DNA from: Cephalotrichum gorgonifer | Lineage: Eukaryota; Ascomycota; Sordariomycetes; Microascales; Microascaceae | DNA length: 64,000 bases | Assembly: GCA_900312665.1 (NCBI GenBank) | Contig: ONZQ02000002.1 | Location: 2,753,863-2,817,862, forward strand | Direction: 5' to 3' | Shown here: piece by piece, positions 44,099-55,228 of the stretch | How positions within the stretch are numbered: position 1 is the stretch's first letter | Layout of the letters: the number at the start of each line of letters is the position of its first letter | Notes under the pieces: generated by a model | What the model was told of the DNA's origin: nothing | Seen by the model: the letters and a program-made list of their open reading frames with translations, nothing else | Databases searched by the model: none | Translations under genes and position numbers: made by a program

Positions 44099-45440
44099 TT
44101 ACTCCCTCCACATCCACCTCTTCCGTGCCCACCTCACGAAATATACCAGTCCCAGGAGGACGGGCACCTCAATAAGAGGACCGACGGTCGAAGCCAGAGC
44201 CTGATCACTATCAGCCCCAAACGTCGCAACGGCAACCGCGATGGCGAGCTCGAAGTTGTTGCTGGCCGCCGTGAAGCTCTGCGTCACCGCAAGGGGGTAG
44301 TTGTACCCGAGTCTATGGGCAATGTAGAGCGTGATGAAGAAGACGAGTACAAAATAGACGATTAGCGGGGCGGCGACGCGGACGACAGAGACCACCTGAT
44401 GCACCACCTGGCGTCCTTGTGACGCGAAGAGAACGAGGATGGTGTAGAGGAGCCCGATGAGGGACCAGGGCCCCGCGAAGCGGAGGAAGACGCGGTCGTA
44501 CCAGTCTGGGCCAGCCAACTTGCGCAGCGCGAGCCGTGTTATGACGGCCGCGCCTAGTGGGATGCCGAGGAACACGCCGACGCTGGTGGCGACGACCTCG
44601 TAGGATACTTCGTGCACCCCCTTCTCCCCGCTGATAACCCGTATGAAGAAGATGGAGAACGGTGCAAAGAGGACCATTTGCAGGATCGAGTTGATTGCAA
44701 CTAGGATAGCGCAGTACTCGTTATCGCCGTAGGCAAGCCCGTTCCATATGAGAACCTAGAAGGCGTTAACAGGACTGGAGGTGGCGGGAATGGCAAGGGG
44801 GACTGACCATAGCGATACACCTCCCGAGACCCACGAGGATGAGGCCAACGCGCAACCCGCTCTCGTCCGGAAGGAAGGCCCACGCAAGGCCGAGCTTGAG
44901 AAATTAGTGTTAGCACTTCCACTAATAGGAGGTCGGCATGGGGTTGAAGTGTTGACACTACTTACCATGAGGAAGGGCGCCACGATCCAGTTGACAACGA
45001 CACTGAAAACGATCTGCTTCCACATCTCTCGATGCGCGAGGAGCTTGTGCAGCGACTCGTAGCGCACTTTGCACAAGATGGGATACATCATAACGAGGAG
45101 CCCGATGGCTACCGAGGTAAGCAGGGTGACGTTTAACGCGGGGTGTGAGGACTAGATGCTTACCAATTGGTACTGACACTCCAACAAACTTTCCCTTCTG
45201 TAGGGCCGGGCCGGTCGATGGGACGAAGTTGCCAAGAATAATGCCAATCGCCATAGCAAGGAAAATCCAGAGGGCGAGGAAGCGATCCAGCCATCCGAGG
45301 CCCTTCAGTACTGATGGTTCTTCAACTTGGTGAGCTTGACTAGGGCCAGCTTGGGTTTCTAGGTCGTCAAGATTCCGGCGATGCTTCTCAGTCGGTATGT
45401 CGGCTGTCTGTACAGCTTCCTTCTCCGAGACGGTAGCCAT
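44099..45440 (-). CDS. ACR3: ACR3 family arsenite efflux transporter
   Basis: Exons 45440-45164, 45108-44966, 44894-44808 and 44755-44099 give 387 residues with consistent phases. The cytosolic N-terminus (about 1-45) is followed by about ten membrane segments of the bile acid/arsenite transporter fold. The family hallmark GRCIAMVLIWNGLAYGDNEYC spans the third and fourth exons and holds the conserved transport Cys (about 166). SNNFELAIAVAVATFG carries the conserved Glu of a later helix. It expels arsenite across the plasma membrane using the proton gradient. It is divergent from the arsenate reductase gene, so the two should be co-induced. Confidence 0.95.
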
Positions 45441-45971
45441 GGCTACTGCTGGTGGGGACTGGCTTTTCTTGTGGTTGTATTATGGGATTGGTGTTTCAGG
45501 GAGGGAGTTACTATTCAACAAAGTGTTGAAGCACTCTCAAGGGCATAAAATAAACAAAAAATGAGGGTGATTCAATATTATATATATGTATTCCTGGCGC
45601 GAGATGATCCGTCGCATGTGTTAGTGTCGCACCGAACGACTTCGGAGGGGCGAGAGAACTCTTCGGTGATAAGAAAGGATTCTGGCCAATCACAAGGAAG
45701 TAGTGACAAACATCTAGGACCCATAAAATCAGAATTATTCTTGGAGAAGGCGTGTGACAAAGCACATTTCTGTCCAATCACAGAAAAATAGTGACAGACA
45801 TTCTGGTCCCACAAAGGTGGATACGTACCCCGGTCGTCTCATTCCCCTCCCCACAGTCTCTCCTGCTTGCAACGCTTCCATATTATCGCGTAAACTGTGT
45901 ACCACTCTTAATCAGAGCACTTGCATACGCAAACTCTTCCATCTAATACCCAGTGTCACTCAACTAAAGCC
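45441..45971. promoter_or_regulatory. Shared divergent promoter of ACR3 and ACR2
   Basis: 531 bases between the two start codons. It contains a duplicated element: 45681-45723 and 45769-45811 align over 43 bases (about three quarters identical), 88 bases apart. Each copy has CCAATCACA and TAGTGACA and ends GGxCCCA. CCAAT is the HAP/CBC-type site. The duplication probably serves arsenic induction in both directions; this is inferred. Confidence 0.6.
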
Positions 45972-46616
45972 ATGTCATCACAAGGTGGCGCACCCGACGC
46001 GGCCCCGGCGCCATGGTATTCTGCGTTCCCGGCGCCGAAAGACGTCGAGCTGGGAGCCTTGGGTCGGGAGGAGGTGATTCGGATGATCAAAAGTGCGGAC
46101 AAGGGAACTCAAGACTTCGTTCTCGTCGATGTGCGAAGGAATGATCACGAGGTTGGCTACGCTCATATTTATACGTCCTCTATTTCGTCCCCGTCCACAC
46201 AAGCGTTCTACCAGCGGAAGAAGGGAGGGTAATAGGGGCAGTATCTAGCTAACCTCTGTCGCAAGGGCGGAACCATCCGTGGGTCGATCAACCTGCCAGC
46301 TCAATCCTTATATCCCTCCATGCCGACGCTATACACCGTCTTCAAGGCAGCAGGCGTTCGTAAGGTTATCTGGTATTGTGGTAGGTCCCTCCTCCCGAAA
46401 GTAATATAAACAGGGGGATAACGGCTAGCAGGATCATGTAACGGACGGGGACCTAGGGCAGCTGGGTGGTTTAGGGACTATATCTCTGACCGGGGCGATA
46501 CCGAGATGCAAAGCGTGATTTTGTTGGGTGGGATTAAGGGCTGGGTTGCTGTCGGTGGGGAGTTCGTCGAAACGATGGACGGATATGACGCTAATGCCTG
46601 GGCGAAGAAAGAGTAG
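45972..46616 (+). CDS. ACR2: Arsenate reductase, Acr2/Cdc25-rhodanese type
   Basis: Exons 45972-46151, 46266-46380 and 46432-46616 give 159 residues. This is a single rhodanese/Cdc25-like domain: LVDVRRNDHE then GGTIRGSINLPAQSL, and active-site loop CGSCNGR (Cys about 98 to Arg about 104, a C-X5-R loop) split by the second intron, followed by RAAGWFRDYI. The residue before the catalytic Cys is Tyr rather than the His of yeast Acr2. The first intron uses a weaker GTTGGC donor but the junction gives the conserved E-GGTIRG. The enzyme reduces arsenate to arsenite for export by ACR3. Confidence 0.9.
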
Positions 46617-47094
46617 TGATGGGAGGAAGAAGTTAGTTGGGCCTAAGCGGTTCGGGATCTACCTCATAATAGTGCAACTCAAGCAATTGGTAAAGATTCT
46701 CCTAGAATTACAAGAGCGTGGTATGCTCCTTCCACGATGCGTTCTCCTCGGCAAATACCGTCGCTTCCAACATCCCGAGGTCGGCGAACCCCGCCGCCCC
46801 CGCCATATTACTAAGTCGCATCTTCACCCTAAAATTTCTCCTGCTCGAGACTCTCGACATTGGCACCTCTTATCTATTTGTCTCCTGCCCTTTTTCTCTT
46901 GAAATTACATTCTTTGTTGCGCATTAGTTTATACATATACCCACGGCGACACGGCTTCAGTATCGACATCACGAGTCTTGATACTCACGTTTCCCGCTTA
47001 CACTATTCAGCGAACCGCATCACATCCTCAGTGACTCCATCACGAAGACCACGGATCGGCTCTCTGCCAACTGAATCTCCCTCACTCCTCCAAC
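46617..47094. other. Intergenic
   Basis: 3' flank of ACR2 and promoter of the acetyltransferase. Nothing else supported. Confidence 0.5.
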
Positions 47095-47667
47095 ATGTCC
47101 AACGGTAGCCTCGACCTCAACTTCCGTGTCGCAGTCGCCGATGACGCGGTCGAACTCCAACCCTTCGTGAGATCCGCATACCGCGGTGAGAGCAGCAGGA
47201 AGGGCTGGACCACGGAGGCGGACCTCCTCGCAGACGAGCGCATCGATGTCGAGGGCCTGAAAGAAAAGATTACGACCCCAGACAGCGCGGTACTTCTCGC
47301 CACGGATGATGCCGGCGTGCTCGTGGCGTGCTGCGAGGTCGCTAAGAGCGCCGACGGCGTCGGCTACTTTGGCATGTTCGCGGTGGATCCGGATCGCCAG
47401 GGTGGGGGGCTTGGGAGGCGGGTCCTAGAGTATGCGGAGGGGTACTGTAGCCGGGTGTGGGGGGTTACGAAGATGGAGATGAGCGTTATCTGGACGCGCG
47501 AGGAGCTGATCTCGTGGTATGTCCGCCGCGGGTACAAGAAGACGGGGGTTCAGAAGCCGTTCCCGTATGCTGAGCTAGTAAACGGTGTGGCGCTGCGGGA
47601 TGATCTCTACTTCGAAGTTATGGAGAAGGATTTGACTGCCGATCCCGTCGTGTCTTCAACTGCATGA
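47095..47667 (+). CDS. GNAT-family N-acetyltransferase
   Basis: An intronless frame of 190 residues with ATG at 47095. Acetyl-CoA binding motif A is GMFAVDPDRQGGGLGRRVLEYAE (about 93-115), with the R-Q-G-G-G-L-G pyrophosphate loop. An N-terminal FRVAVADDAVELQPFV and C-terminal ISWYVRRGYKKTG (motif B) complete the fold. It transfers acetyl from acetyl-CoA to an unknown amine. Adjacency to the arsenic pair may be chance. Confidence 0.92.
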   Translation: MSNGSLDLNFRVAVADDAVELQPFVRSAYRGESSRKGWTTEADLLADERIDVEGLKEKITTPDSAVLLATDDAGVLVACCEVAKSADGVGYFGMFAVDPDRQGGGLGRRVLEYAEGYCSRVWGVTKMEMSVIWTREELISWYVRRGYKKTGVQKPFPYAELVNGVALRDDLYFEVMEKDLTADPVVSSTA

Positions 47668-48138
47668 ATTGGCGCTGCCGACAGGGATCAGGGTTCCATC
47701 TTGAGGTTTATGCAGAACTGGGAGGGACCATCGCTCCCCCGCGTTGCCTTCCGGGGCATCGTGGAGGGATCATTGCGACATGTATATACACAATCGAGAG
47801 CAAGCCGGCAAAGTGGATTCCAGCGGGCGTAATAAAGATTTCCGAGACATCCAGAATGGATGGGTAGACAAGAGCGGGACTGGTCTAGTATAGATGCGTG
47901 CGTTTTCCTTATTTAAGACTAATTGTCCTGCGTTAAGTCGACTTCGCGCGAACCCACCGCATCCTCCTATCGACATGATATAAATTCAAACGTACAGATG
48001 ACACTCAATCGAAGATAATCTTCTACACCGTCACCCATATCCGAGCCGCTTCCCCCCTTTCCCCCCCTTCTCCCGTATCTGGAGGTGGCCCGGTTTACCG
48101 TGGAGCACATCCCTCCACCCTCGCCACCAGCGACCGCC
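47668..48138. other. Intergenic, tail-to-tail
   Basis: Between the acetyltransferase and BAS2-like genes. No feature is recognised. Confidence 0.5.
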
Positions 48139-48952
48139 CTAGGCTGCGCACGAGAAGTCACACGTCAGCCCCTTCTCCAGGGTCGGGAACTCCGCCCCAC
48201 ACCTGCCAGTGCCATCGCCCTGATCGGCGCAGCAGCCGGACGCGCAATCCGCTGCGGAGAAGCACTGGCCCGTGATAAACTGGCTACCGTTCCCGAGGCC
48301 CACGTTTTGAGAGCCGGATGCTTCCGCGACCGCGCCGCACGCCCCCGTAGCGCCATTGCCAGCTCCATTTCCTCCGTTCCCATTATTGATCTCAGTCCCG
48401 TTGTTGGCTCCATTCCCATTATCGACTTGGGTTCCGTTGTTGGCCCCGTTCCCATTCTCAACTACAGTCCCATTGTTGGCTCCGCTTCCATTATCAACTA
48501 CGGTCCCGTTATTGTTGCCGGCTCCTTCGCCGGCCTCAATAGCACCGGTGTCTGCGGCCCCGTCATCCACCACGACATCTTGCGGTGTTCCACCTGCTGC
48601 ACCCCCAGCCGCCCCGGAGGCAAAGTCACAGCTGCCGCCCGCTTGCTCGGTGACGAGCCTCGCCTTGCACTCTCCCGTGCCGTCCTCCTTCTGGACGCAG
48701 CATCCTGATGCGCAGTCCTGAGGCGAAATACATTGGCCCGTGATGAACTGCTGTCCATTTCCAAGACCGACGTTGCTAGAGCCGGCCTGGTATCCAGCCA
48801 CAACCCCTTGGCGCTTGACGGAATGGGGGAGGGCGATGGAGAGTCCCGCAGAGACTGGGACGCGTTAGAATGGGGGTTCGAAATGGGTTGGAAGTTGGCC
48901 GGAGGTAGATCACGAACTTACAAAGCGTGAGGGCGATAGAGATGCGGACCAT
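48139..48952 (-). CDS. Secreted protein with two BAS2-like modules joined by an Asn/Gly repeat linker
   Basis: Exons 48952-48922 and 48854-48139 give 248 residues. A signal peptide (about 1-18) is followed by a Lys-Arg site typical of Kex2 cleavage. Module 1 has NVGLGNGQQFITGQC, then CASGCC and a CDF end. Module 2 near the C-terminus repeats this closely (NVGLGNGSQFITGQC, CASGCC, CDFSC). This is the six-cysteine pattern of biotrophy-associated secreted protein 2 of Magnaporthe, usually a single module. Between them lies a linker of about four 12-residue repeats with core NNGTxVxNGxGA, each carrying an N-G-T glycosylation sequon. A candidate effector or wall-associated protein; activity unknown. 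Confidence 0.88.
48376..48525. repeat. 36-bp minisatellite in the BAS2-like gene
   Basis: About four tandem 36-base units encode the NNGT-containing linker. Copy number is likely to vary between strains. Confidence 0.7.
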
Positions 48953-50791
48953 GGTGCCGGAATGAATGAAATATAAATTTTAAGGGTATGGTATTAAAAA
49001 TACTGCAGCCCGTACAGTAGTGTGGTTGAATGTTGGGAGCAGCCGTTTGATATGCCCTGGATTTGTGGGTCGCTGATCTACGCGATGTTCCGGGTTAAAG
49101 AAGAAGATTGGATTAAAGTGAGGCAAAAGTGAAGAAAGAAAGAAGAATTTTAAATGCAGAAGGAAAAGTGCGCTACTGGTTCGAACTGTAATGTATATAG
49201 TAGAAACGGTGGAGAAAGACAGGTCAAGAAAGCCTGGACTTTATACAGCCGAGTTCGTCCATACCCATATGCGCCGTCCTCCATCGATGTCAGGGGAGAG
49301 GCTGGGCCATCCCGGGTACGCGGCCCAGAATAGGGGCGAGCCTTGACCCGGGCAGGGGCAAACACCGGACGTGTCATCTCTTTGCGGGGGAGGGGCCCAG
49401 GAGGAACCATCTCAAATGGGCCGTATATGTGGGGAGCGACCCGGGCTGGCGGGAGAGCGACCAGTGATCATCGTCATATGCTCTCTACTCGTCGAGGTGG
49501 TAATAATTTAGTGGGCCGACATGTGGGTGCCATCCCGCCAGCCCAGACGCTAAATGTTCCGAGAATAGAAAAAATAACTTGGAATTGCTCCCTCGCTATA
49601 CCGGCCGATCGTGGATCCGCCTGATCAGCAAAACGCAGCGTGTTTCATCGATGCAGCAGGGTCCGCTTTGGGAGGTAAGCTCGCGAGGGCCTGAAACAGG
49701 TGAGTCGAAGCCCGTGGGCCGGGACCTCAGCTGGTGGATTATATAATATCGGTGAGCCAGTCGGAATTTTAGCTTCCCTGCCTCGTTGCTTGGGGAGGAG
49801 ACTCGTTGCAGCAGGGCATTAAAACCGCTCTAGCATCGTCTGTAGTATTGCATCCGGTAAGCTAACATTGGAGAGCCCAGGCACGGATAATCGGACTCTC
49901 GAACAGGGGTTAGGGTCAGAGTAGGGGTCGTTATGATCCTTGCGCAAGCTGAATATTTAGGCTTTACGACTAAGAAAGGCTAGCCAAGCCGGTCGCGGAT
50001 ACTGAAACTTTTGGATTTCAGAAAGTAGGCTGTGAAATAGCGGCCCCTGGTGACGTGGACAAAGTGCACTGGTTTGTTTTCGTTAACCTCCGCGATGAGA
50101 GGAGGCATATCCGTCGACCGCCGGTGTGTGAGTGATGATGGCGGTTATTGTCGTCTCTTGTGTGGTGAGCTGCTCTTGGCGAAATATGCACCCTCCCCAA
50201 GTCGGGCAAGTGCAATTCTTCGCTGGCAAAAACCCGACTGTTCGGTACCTACCAGATTTGCTGTTTAAGCGCCATGGTATCACCTCGCTCCACATGGAAC
50301 TCAAAAGAGAAGAAAAAATGCACGGGGTGATTCATGACATGCGGCCGAGTAGCGGCCAGCTCAGATTGATATCCAGCCCAATTCAAGCGCGATGGCCGGA
50401 CGGTGGGCCTTTGCACGAGACGAACGACGGTTGGTGCCACAAATAGGAACTTCATGCGTCTCGGACATTGAATTGAAGGATTGGTCGGAGAAGCCAGAGC
50501 ATCAGGGTCGCCTCATTTGGTCGAGGACTTGGCCAAGAAATATTCCCCCTGAAAAGGAAAATGAGAGAAAACAAAGTTCAAGCACGAATAACAATGCTTT
50601 CCCGATTTGGCATTGCTTACCAAAACAGTGGAATCTCCTCAAACATCCGTGTTAAGCCGAGACGGGCGACCTGACAGCATCCGGCGCTTAGTCATGTCTC
50701 ACCTGATAACCGACTCATGTGGACTCCGGCCAGTTCCATTGGCCGGATTCATGGAATTGGCAATCCTCACCGAAGCTGAACATCCGATCCG
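48953..50791. other. Long divergent intergenic region
   Basis: About 1.8 kb between the BAS2-like gene and the third Zn2Cys6 regulator. Several short overlapping frames exist on both strands; none shows a domain or good start. No RNA or transposon was recognised. Confidence 0.45.
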
Positions 50792-53035
50792 ATGGATTCC
50801 ACCGAGCCGGAACGCTACATCCGCAGCCGCATCGCCAATGCCTGCGATGGCTGCAAGGCCCGGAAAGCCAAGTGCGATGGTAAGAATTTATTGACTCCGC
50901 GTTAAATTTTAACTCTACGTATCCATATACCCTGCTGATCGCCACTAGGCTTATTGCCGTGCAGCTGCTGCTCCCGGAGACGGCGTCCCCAGGACTGCCA
51001 CTACTCTCCTCAGCGCCAACGTCGGAATGCCGGACGATCCGCGGCACGTATGAGGTCTCCCCCAGTATCGGATAAGGATGCTCGTTCTCTTTCGACTCGA
51101 AATGCGACACCGTCGACGCCGGTGGATGGAGGGACGACCCCAAGGCCAACGAGTTCTGGTCAAAACCAGGGAGCGGATGCGGAAGATGAGACAGTGGTCC
51201 CCAGGGAGGCGAGATTAGTATGCGATTCTCAGGGGAAGTTGATTTTCGTCGGCGACTGCGCACCACTTTCGTTCTTCCAGTCCGTGCGGCAGCTTGTCAC
51301 GACCAGGGTCGGCCAGAATGCATTTGCTCCCCAGTCGAGTCGGTACTCGGTGCTCGAGAATACCCCTGCCCACCGATCTCGCCGAGTTCCTGGTGATAAC
51401 CGACTGCCAAACGTCTCTCCTGAAGATGTTCCCCTGGCAGTGTCGGGGTATCTCTCCGCAGCGACTGGGCTTGTTGACTTGTTCGACAGCCGGATGCTAC
51501 TGGAAGACATAGTTCTCTGGGCTAATCTTACTCAAAAACCGGACGACGCCACGACAACCTTGAACCTACTAGTACTAGCTATTGGAAGACACATCGATAA
51601 CGAGGAACTAGCACAGGAGTACTTCGAATGCGCTCGAGACAGAGCATACGCGGACCTCGGTAACCCTTGTTTGACTACGGTCCAGACGTTTACTTTAATT
51701 ACCCTGTATATGCTCTGCTCGTGTCAGATCAATGGGGCCTTCATGTTCTTTGGTATTGCTTTCCGGGCAGCTCATTCCATCGGCATCCACAGGACCGAAG
51801 TTAATGCGCGGTTCGGAAACGACATCCGCAGGCAGCGGGACAGACTTTGGAAGAGCCTGCGGGTGGTTGATCTATTCCTGAGCACCTCCATGGGCCGGCC
51901 ACCTGGGACCTCCGACGTCGACTGCACGGTGCCGTATCAAAGTCCCAACGACAACTCCGACGAATCGCCCGACTTACTCAATGCATCTGTCCAAATATTC
52001 CTAGTCCTCGAGGGAGTCGTCACGCAGATCTACTCAAGACGGAAGATATCACTACAGCTTACGGAAGGGATATCCCTTCAGTTACGAGAATGGTCGTCTC
52101 GCTGGCTAAAGACGCTCAAGAACATCATCGTGAAGGCCGGGGCGCAAGATAGCGCTCAGGCAAGCGGGGCATGTCAGGTTCTATCAACGTACTACTATGC
52201 AGTCATGCTCGTTTCTCGACCGTTCCTGATGTATGAGCTGTGTTGGCGTCTATCGGATAGTCCGGCGACGGCGAGGGGGAGGTCTGCGCCAGCCTCTGGG
52301 AAGTCGAAACTAGCTGATGCTTGTATCGATGCGGCCAGTCTCATGGTCGATCCAATATTGGACTTGATCGAGCGAGGGGTCCTCGTTGGGCATGTCCCTA
52401 TGCTAATGTATGTATTCCGCTACACCACACCAAAAGGCCACGGCCTTCTAACTCGCATCAGATCATGGCTGTTCGCTAGCTCTCTCGTACTCGGAATCGG
52501 GCTCCTCGGCGGCTTTGGCCGGACCCTAGAAAAGCACACTCGTATGTCAATCCACGCCCTAGACTACTGTTCGAAGCACGATACGCACGCAGGGCAGTAC
52601 TCGCTCATTGCACAGTCGCTCCTAACGGCAGCTTTGGAGCACCTCGAGGAGCGTGAGCTAGCCGAACGCCAGCGACGAACAGAAACCTCAAGCCAAATAT
52701 TTGGTCTCATTCCTACCGACGCCGGCGGGACCTCGGATGGCCCGGGACTCTCTGGGGGTGTGAGGAATCAGATGTCGAGTCTGACCCCAAGCAGCCGGCC
52801 ACGAGACAATTTGGATCGGAATTTCTTGCAGCATAACGGGATGCAGGCGGCGGGGTCGCCCCCACTTGCCGATCTAGAATCGGCTTTTCTAGGCTTAAAC
52901 GAATCATTGATGCAAACGCCTGATGCCAGTTACTGGGGTGAGACAATAGGTTTGGATGGGGATTCAGGCTCCGCGTTGAACTTGTTTGCTTTACTGGACG
53001 CTGGCGGCGGGATTGATCTAGCACATCATCTTTGA
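50792..53035 (+). CDS. Zn2Cys6 transcription factor with fungal-specific regulatory domain
   Basis: Exons 50792-50879, 50949-52407 and 52462-53035 give 706 residues. The zinc cluster spans the first intron: CDGCKARKAKC (18-28), then C-S-C-C at 34-37 and a last Cys at 46 in RRPQDCHYSP. The middle homology (fungal_trans) region begins around residue 190 and includes FFGIAFRAAHSIGIHR and the RLWKSLRVVDLFLSTSMGRP motif. The third exon continues SWLFASSLVLGIGLLGGFGR. The second intron (54 bases, GTATGT, CTAAC branch, CAG) is a multiple of three without stops, so retention would insert 18 residues. It lies convergent to kynureninase and may regulate the kynurenine genes; this is inference from position. 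Confidence 0.9.
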
Positions 53036-53633
53036 AGTGATTATATATAATAGAGACAAAAGTCAAATCCCGTGTAGATTCACACCCCAAGGTACTGGTG
53101 ATTCAGAGTAGTTTTCATCGTTCGTAGATAGTGTTCGGATCCGCATCATCCGGCCATCCGCGGGTGCTAGGGGATGCTGGAAGGAGACAGTATCCACCGT
53201 TTTCTCCACGTTATGTCGTTGTTCGCTTGCGACTCTTCATCCGTCCCTGCTTTTCCCGGACTTTGATGCTAGGGCTGCACCCTCGGAAAGCGAGAAAGAA
53301 GTTTGGGTTACATTGAGGTCGTCATTGTCAGATAGGCTGGTCAGTCCGCCATCACTAACCGAGTCAAAGCCCGATGCTATGCGGTTGAATCTATCTTCCG
53401 ACCCGATACGTCCCATCCCTATGATCCGATCAACAGAGCCTCGGAAGCCGGATGCTAGCGGAGAATAGGGACGGCACTGTTTACTACCAGCCTAAGCAGG
53501 GAGCAAAGGGGGTCTTGAAAGGGTCAAGGTGAACGCATACGTTAGGTCAGTGGTTTGCCAACTCCAAGTACATTATTATTCCCGTGGTCATTAATTATTT
53601 CCTAACTCAATGCCCCCTTCATAACGTCAACAT
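53036..53633. other. Intergenic, tail-to-tail
   Basis: Between the regulator and kynureninase. Nothing supported. Confidence 0.5.
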
Positions 53634-55228
53634 TCATGGGCCCAACGCCCCACGTAACACCTCCATGAACTTCCATACGTCCTCAAACCTCGTGTATAGA
53701 GGTACAGGGGCGACCCTGATAACGTCCGGCTTTCTCTTGTCGCAGATAACCCCATTTTCCTCCAACGCCTGACTCACATTCTCCAACAAGCCTTCCCTCA
53801 GGAGGACACTCAGCTGCGTCCCCCTCTGCGCCGGGTCACGGGGTGTAATGACACGGAAGAGCGGTGTCTCATCCGAGGACTCAGCAAGCATCTGATCCAT
53901 CAGATGTTCGGCGTAGGCGGTCAGGACGAGTGCCTTTGATCGCAAATCTCGCATAGAGGTCTTGTTGAAAACGGAGAGGGCACCGGACAGGCTGGCGAGG
54001 TCAATCGCCGAAGGATTCGAAACCTGGTAGCCACCAGCGCCGGCTGTGGGAATGAACGTGTTGTCCATGTTGAAACGCACTCTCTTGTCGCCTCCGTACC
54101 ACCCCATCAGGCGAGGACGATAGCTCGGCTTCCCCGAGTCATTCTTGAACTCAACCTGGCCGTGCCGCTCGTGCACGAAGGCCCCAGCGATGGATCCTGG
54201 TCCGGCATTGATGTACTTGTACGTGCACCAGCAGGCAAAGTCGACATTCCAGTCGTGCAGCTTTAACTCCACGTTACCAGCTGCGTGTGCGAGATCCCAG
54301 CCCACGAGGATACCCCTGGCTTGGGCGTAGGCGGTAATCCGAGGGATATCGAATAACTGGCCAGAGTAATACTGAATCCCAGGAAGCAGGATAAGGGCGG
54401 TATCTTCGGCGTGCTCGTCAATTGTGCGGAGGATTAACTCCGTTGTTATTATGAAGTCGTCATCAGGACGAATCTTAATCATACTCTTCTCAGGGTCCAA
54501 TCCGTGCCACACAACCTGACTCTCGATTGCATAGTGGTCGCTAGGGAATGGCTTCCATTCGAGAATAACCTTGTGCCGCTTCTCGGTTGGCTTGTAGAAG
54601 CTTGCCATCATTAGGTGCAGATTGATTGTCAGGGTGCTCATGATGACAATCTCGCTAGACGAACCTCCGACGATGTCGGCGGACTTGATAGCACAGTCCT
54701 CGGCCATATCTTGCCAAGAAGTGAGGGGCGAGTTTTCCATTGAGCTGAAATGGCCGTTGACGCCAATGGATGCCCAAGTCTCGAGCTGGGCGTTGACGTA
54801 TTCGCGAACAGCCTTCGGCTGAGCCCCGAGAGAGTTTCCGACAAAATACAGGGCTGGATCCTCGCCGGGAGATGGTTTATGGCCGTTGGTGTCACCGTTT
54901 GTATGACCGTTTGTATGACCGTTTGTATGACCGTTGGTATGGCCATTAGTGCTGTTGCTACCATCACGGGAAGTATTTCCGCTTGCTAGATGCAACTCTG
55001 TTAGTTGAGTCACGCAAGCAATACTGAAACCCGCTACTAACATGGAATGGTCCCATCAAGGGCTTTCTTTTTAAGTGATGCCTTTGTAGGGAGCACAAAT
55101 TCTTCCCGCAGATGGCTCAGCTTATCCTGTGAGTCGAGGCTCCTCGCAAACTCCAGGGAATTGGCCTCTCGAGGGAACTTGGGGGAGGCCCCGCTGCGAA
55201 GACGGTCGATGAACGCTGACAACTCCAT
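53634..55228 (-). CDS. Kynureninase
   Basis: Exons 55228-55042 and 54985-53634 give 512 residues. This is a PLP fold type I enzyme of the Bna5 family that splits kynurenine or 3-hydroxykynurenine into (hydroxy)anthranilate and alanine. FVGNSLGAQPKAV, then SPLTSWQDMAED and MSTLTINLHLMMASFY are family blocks. WDLAHAAGN carries the PLP-contacting Asp, and CTYKYINAGPGS holds the Schiff-base Lys (about 320). RPRLMGWYGG and the C-terminal GTQLSVLL match. An odd insert after about residue 75 consists of five tandem four-residue repeats (GHTN-like) before the conserved FVGNSLG, encoded by a 12-bp repeat. The intron ends at CTAG with a CTAAC branch point. A TATAAAT lies at 55322-55328. It is divergent from IDO. 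Confidence 0.95.
54882..54941. repeat. 12-bp coding tandem repeat, five copies
   Basis: The (A/G)CCGTTTGTATG-like unit is repeated five times from 54882 to 54941 inside kynureninase. It encodes HTNG/DTNG on the minus strand. Confidence 0.85.
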
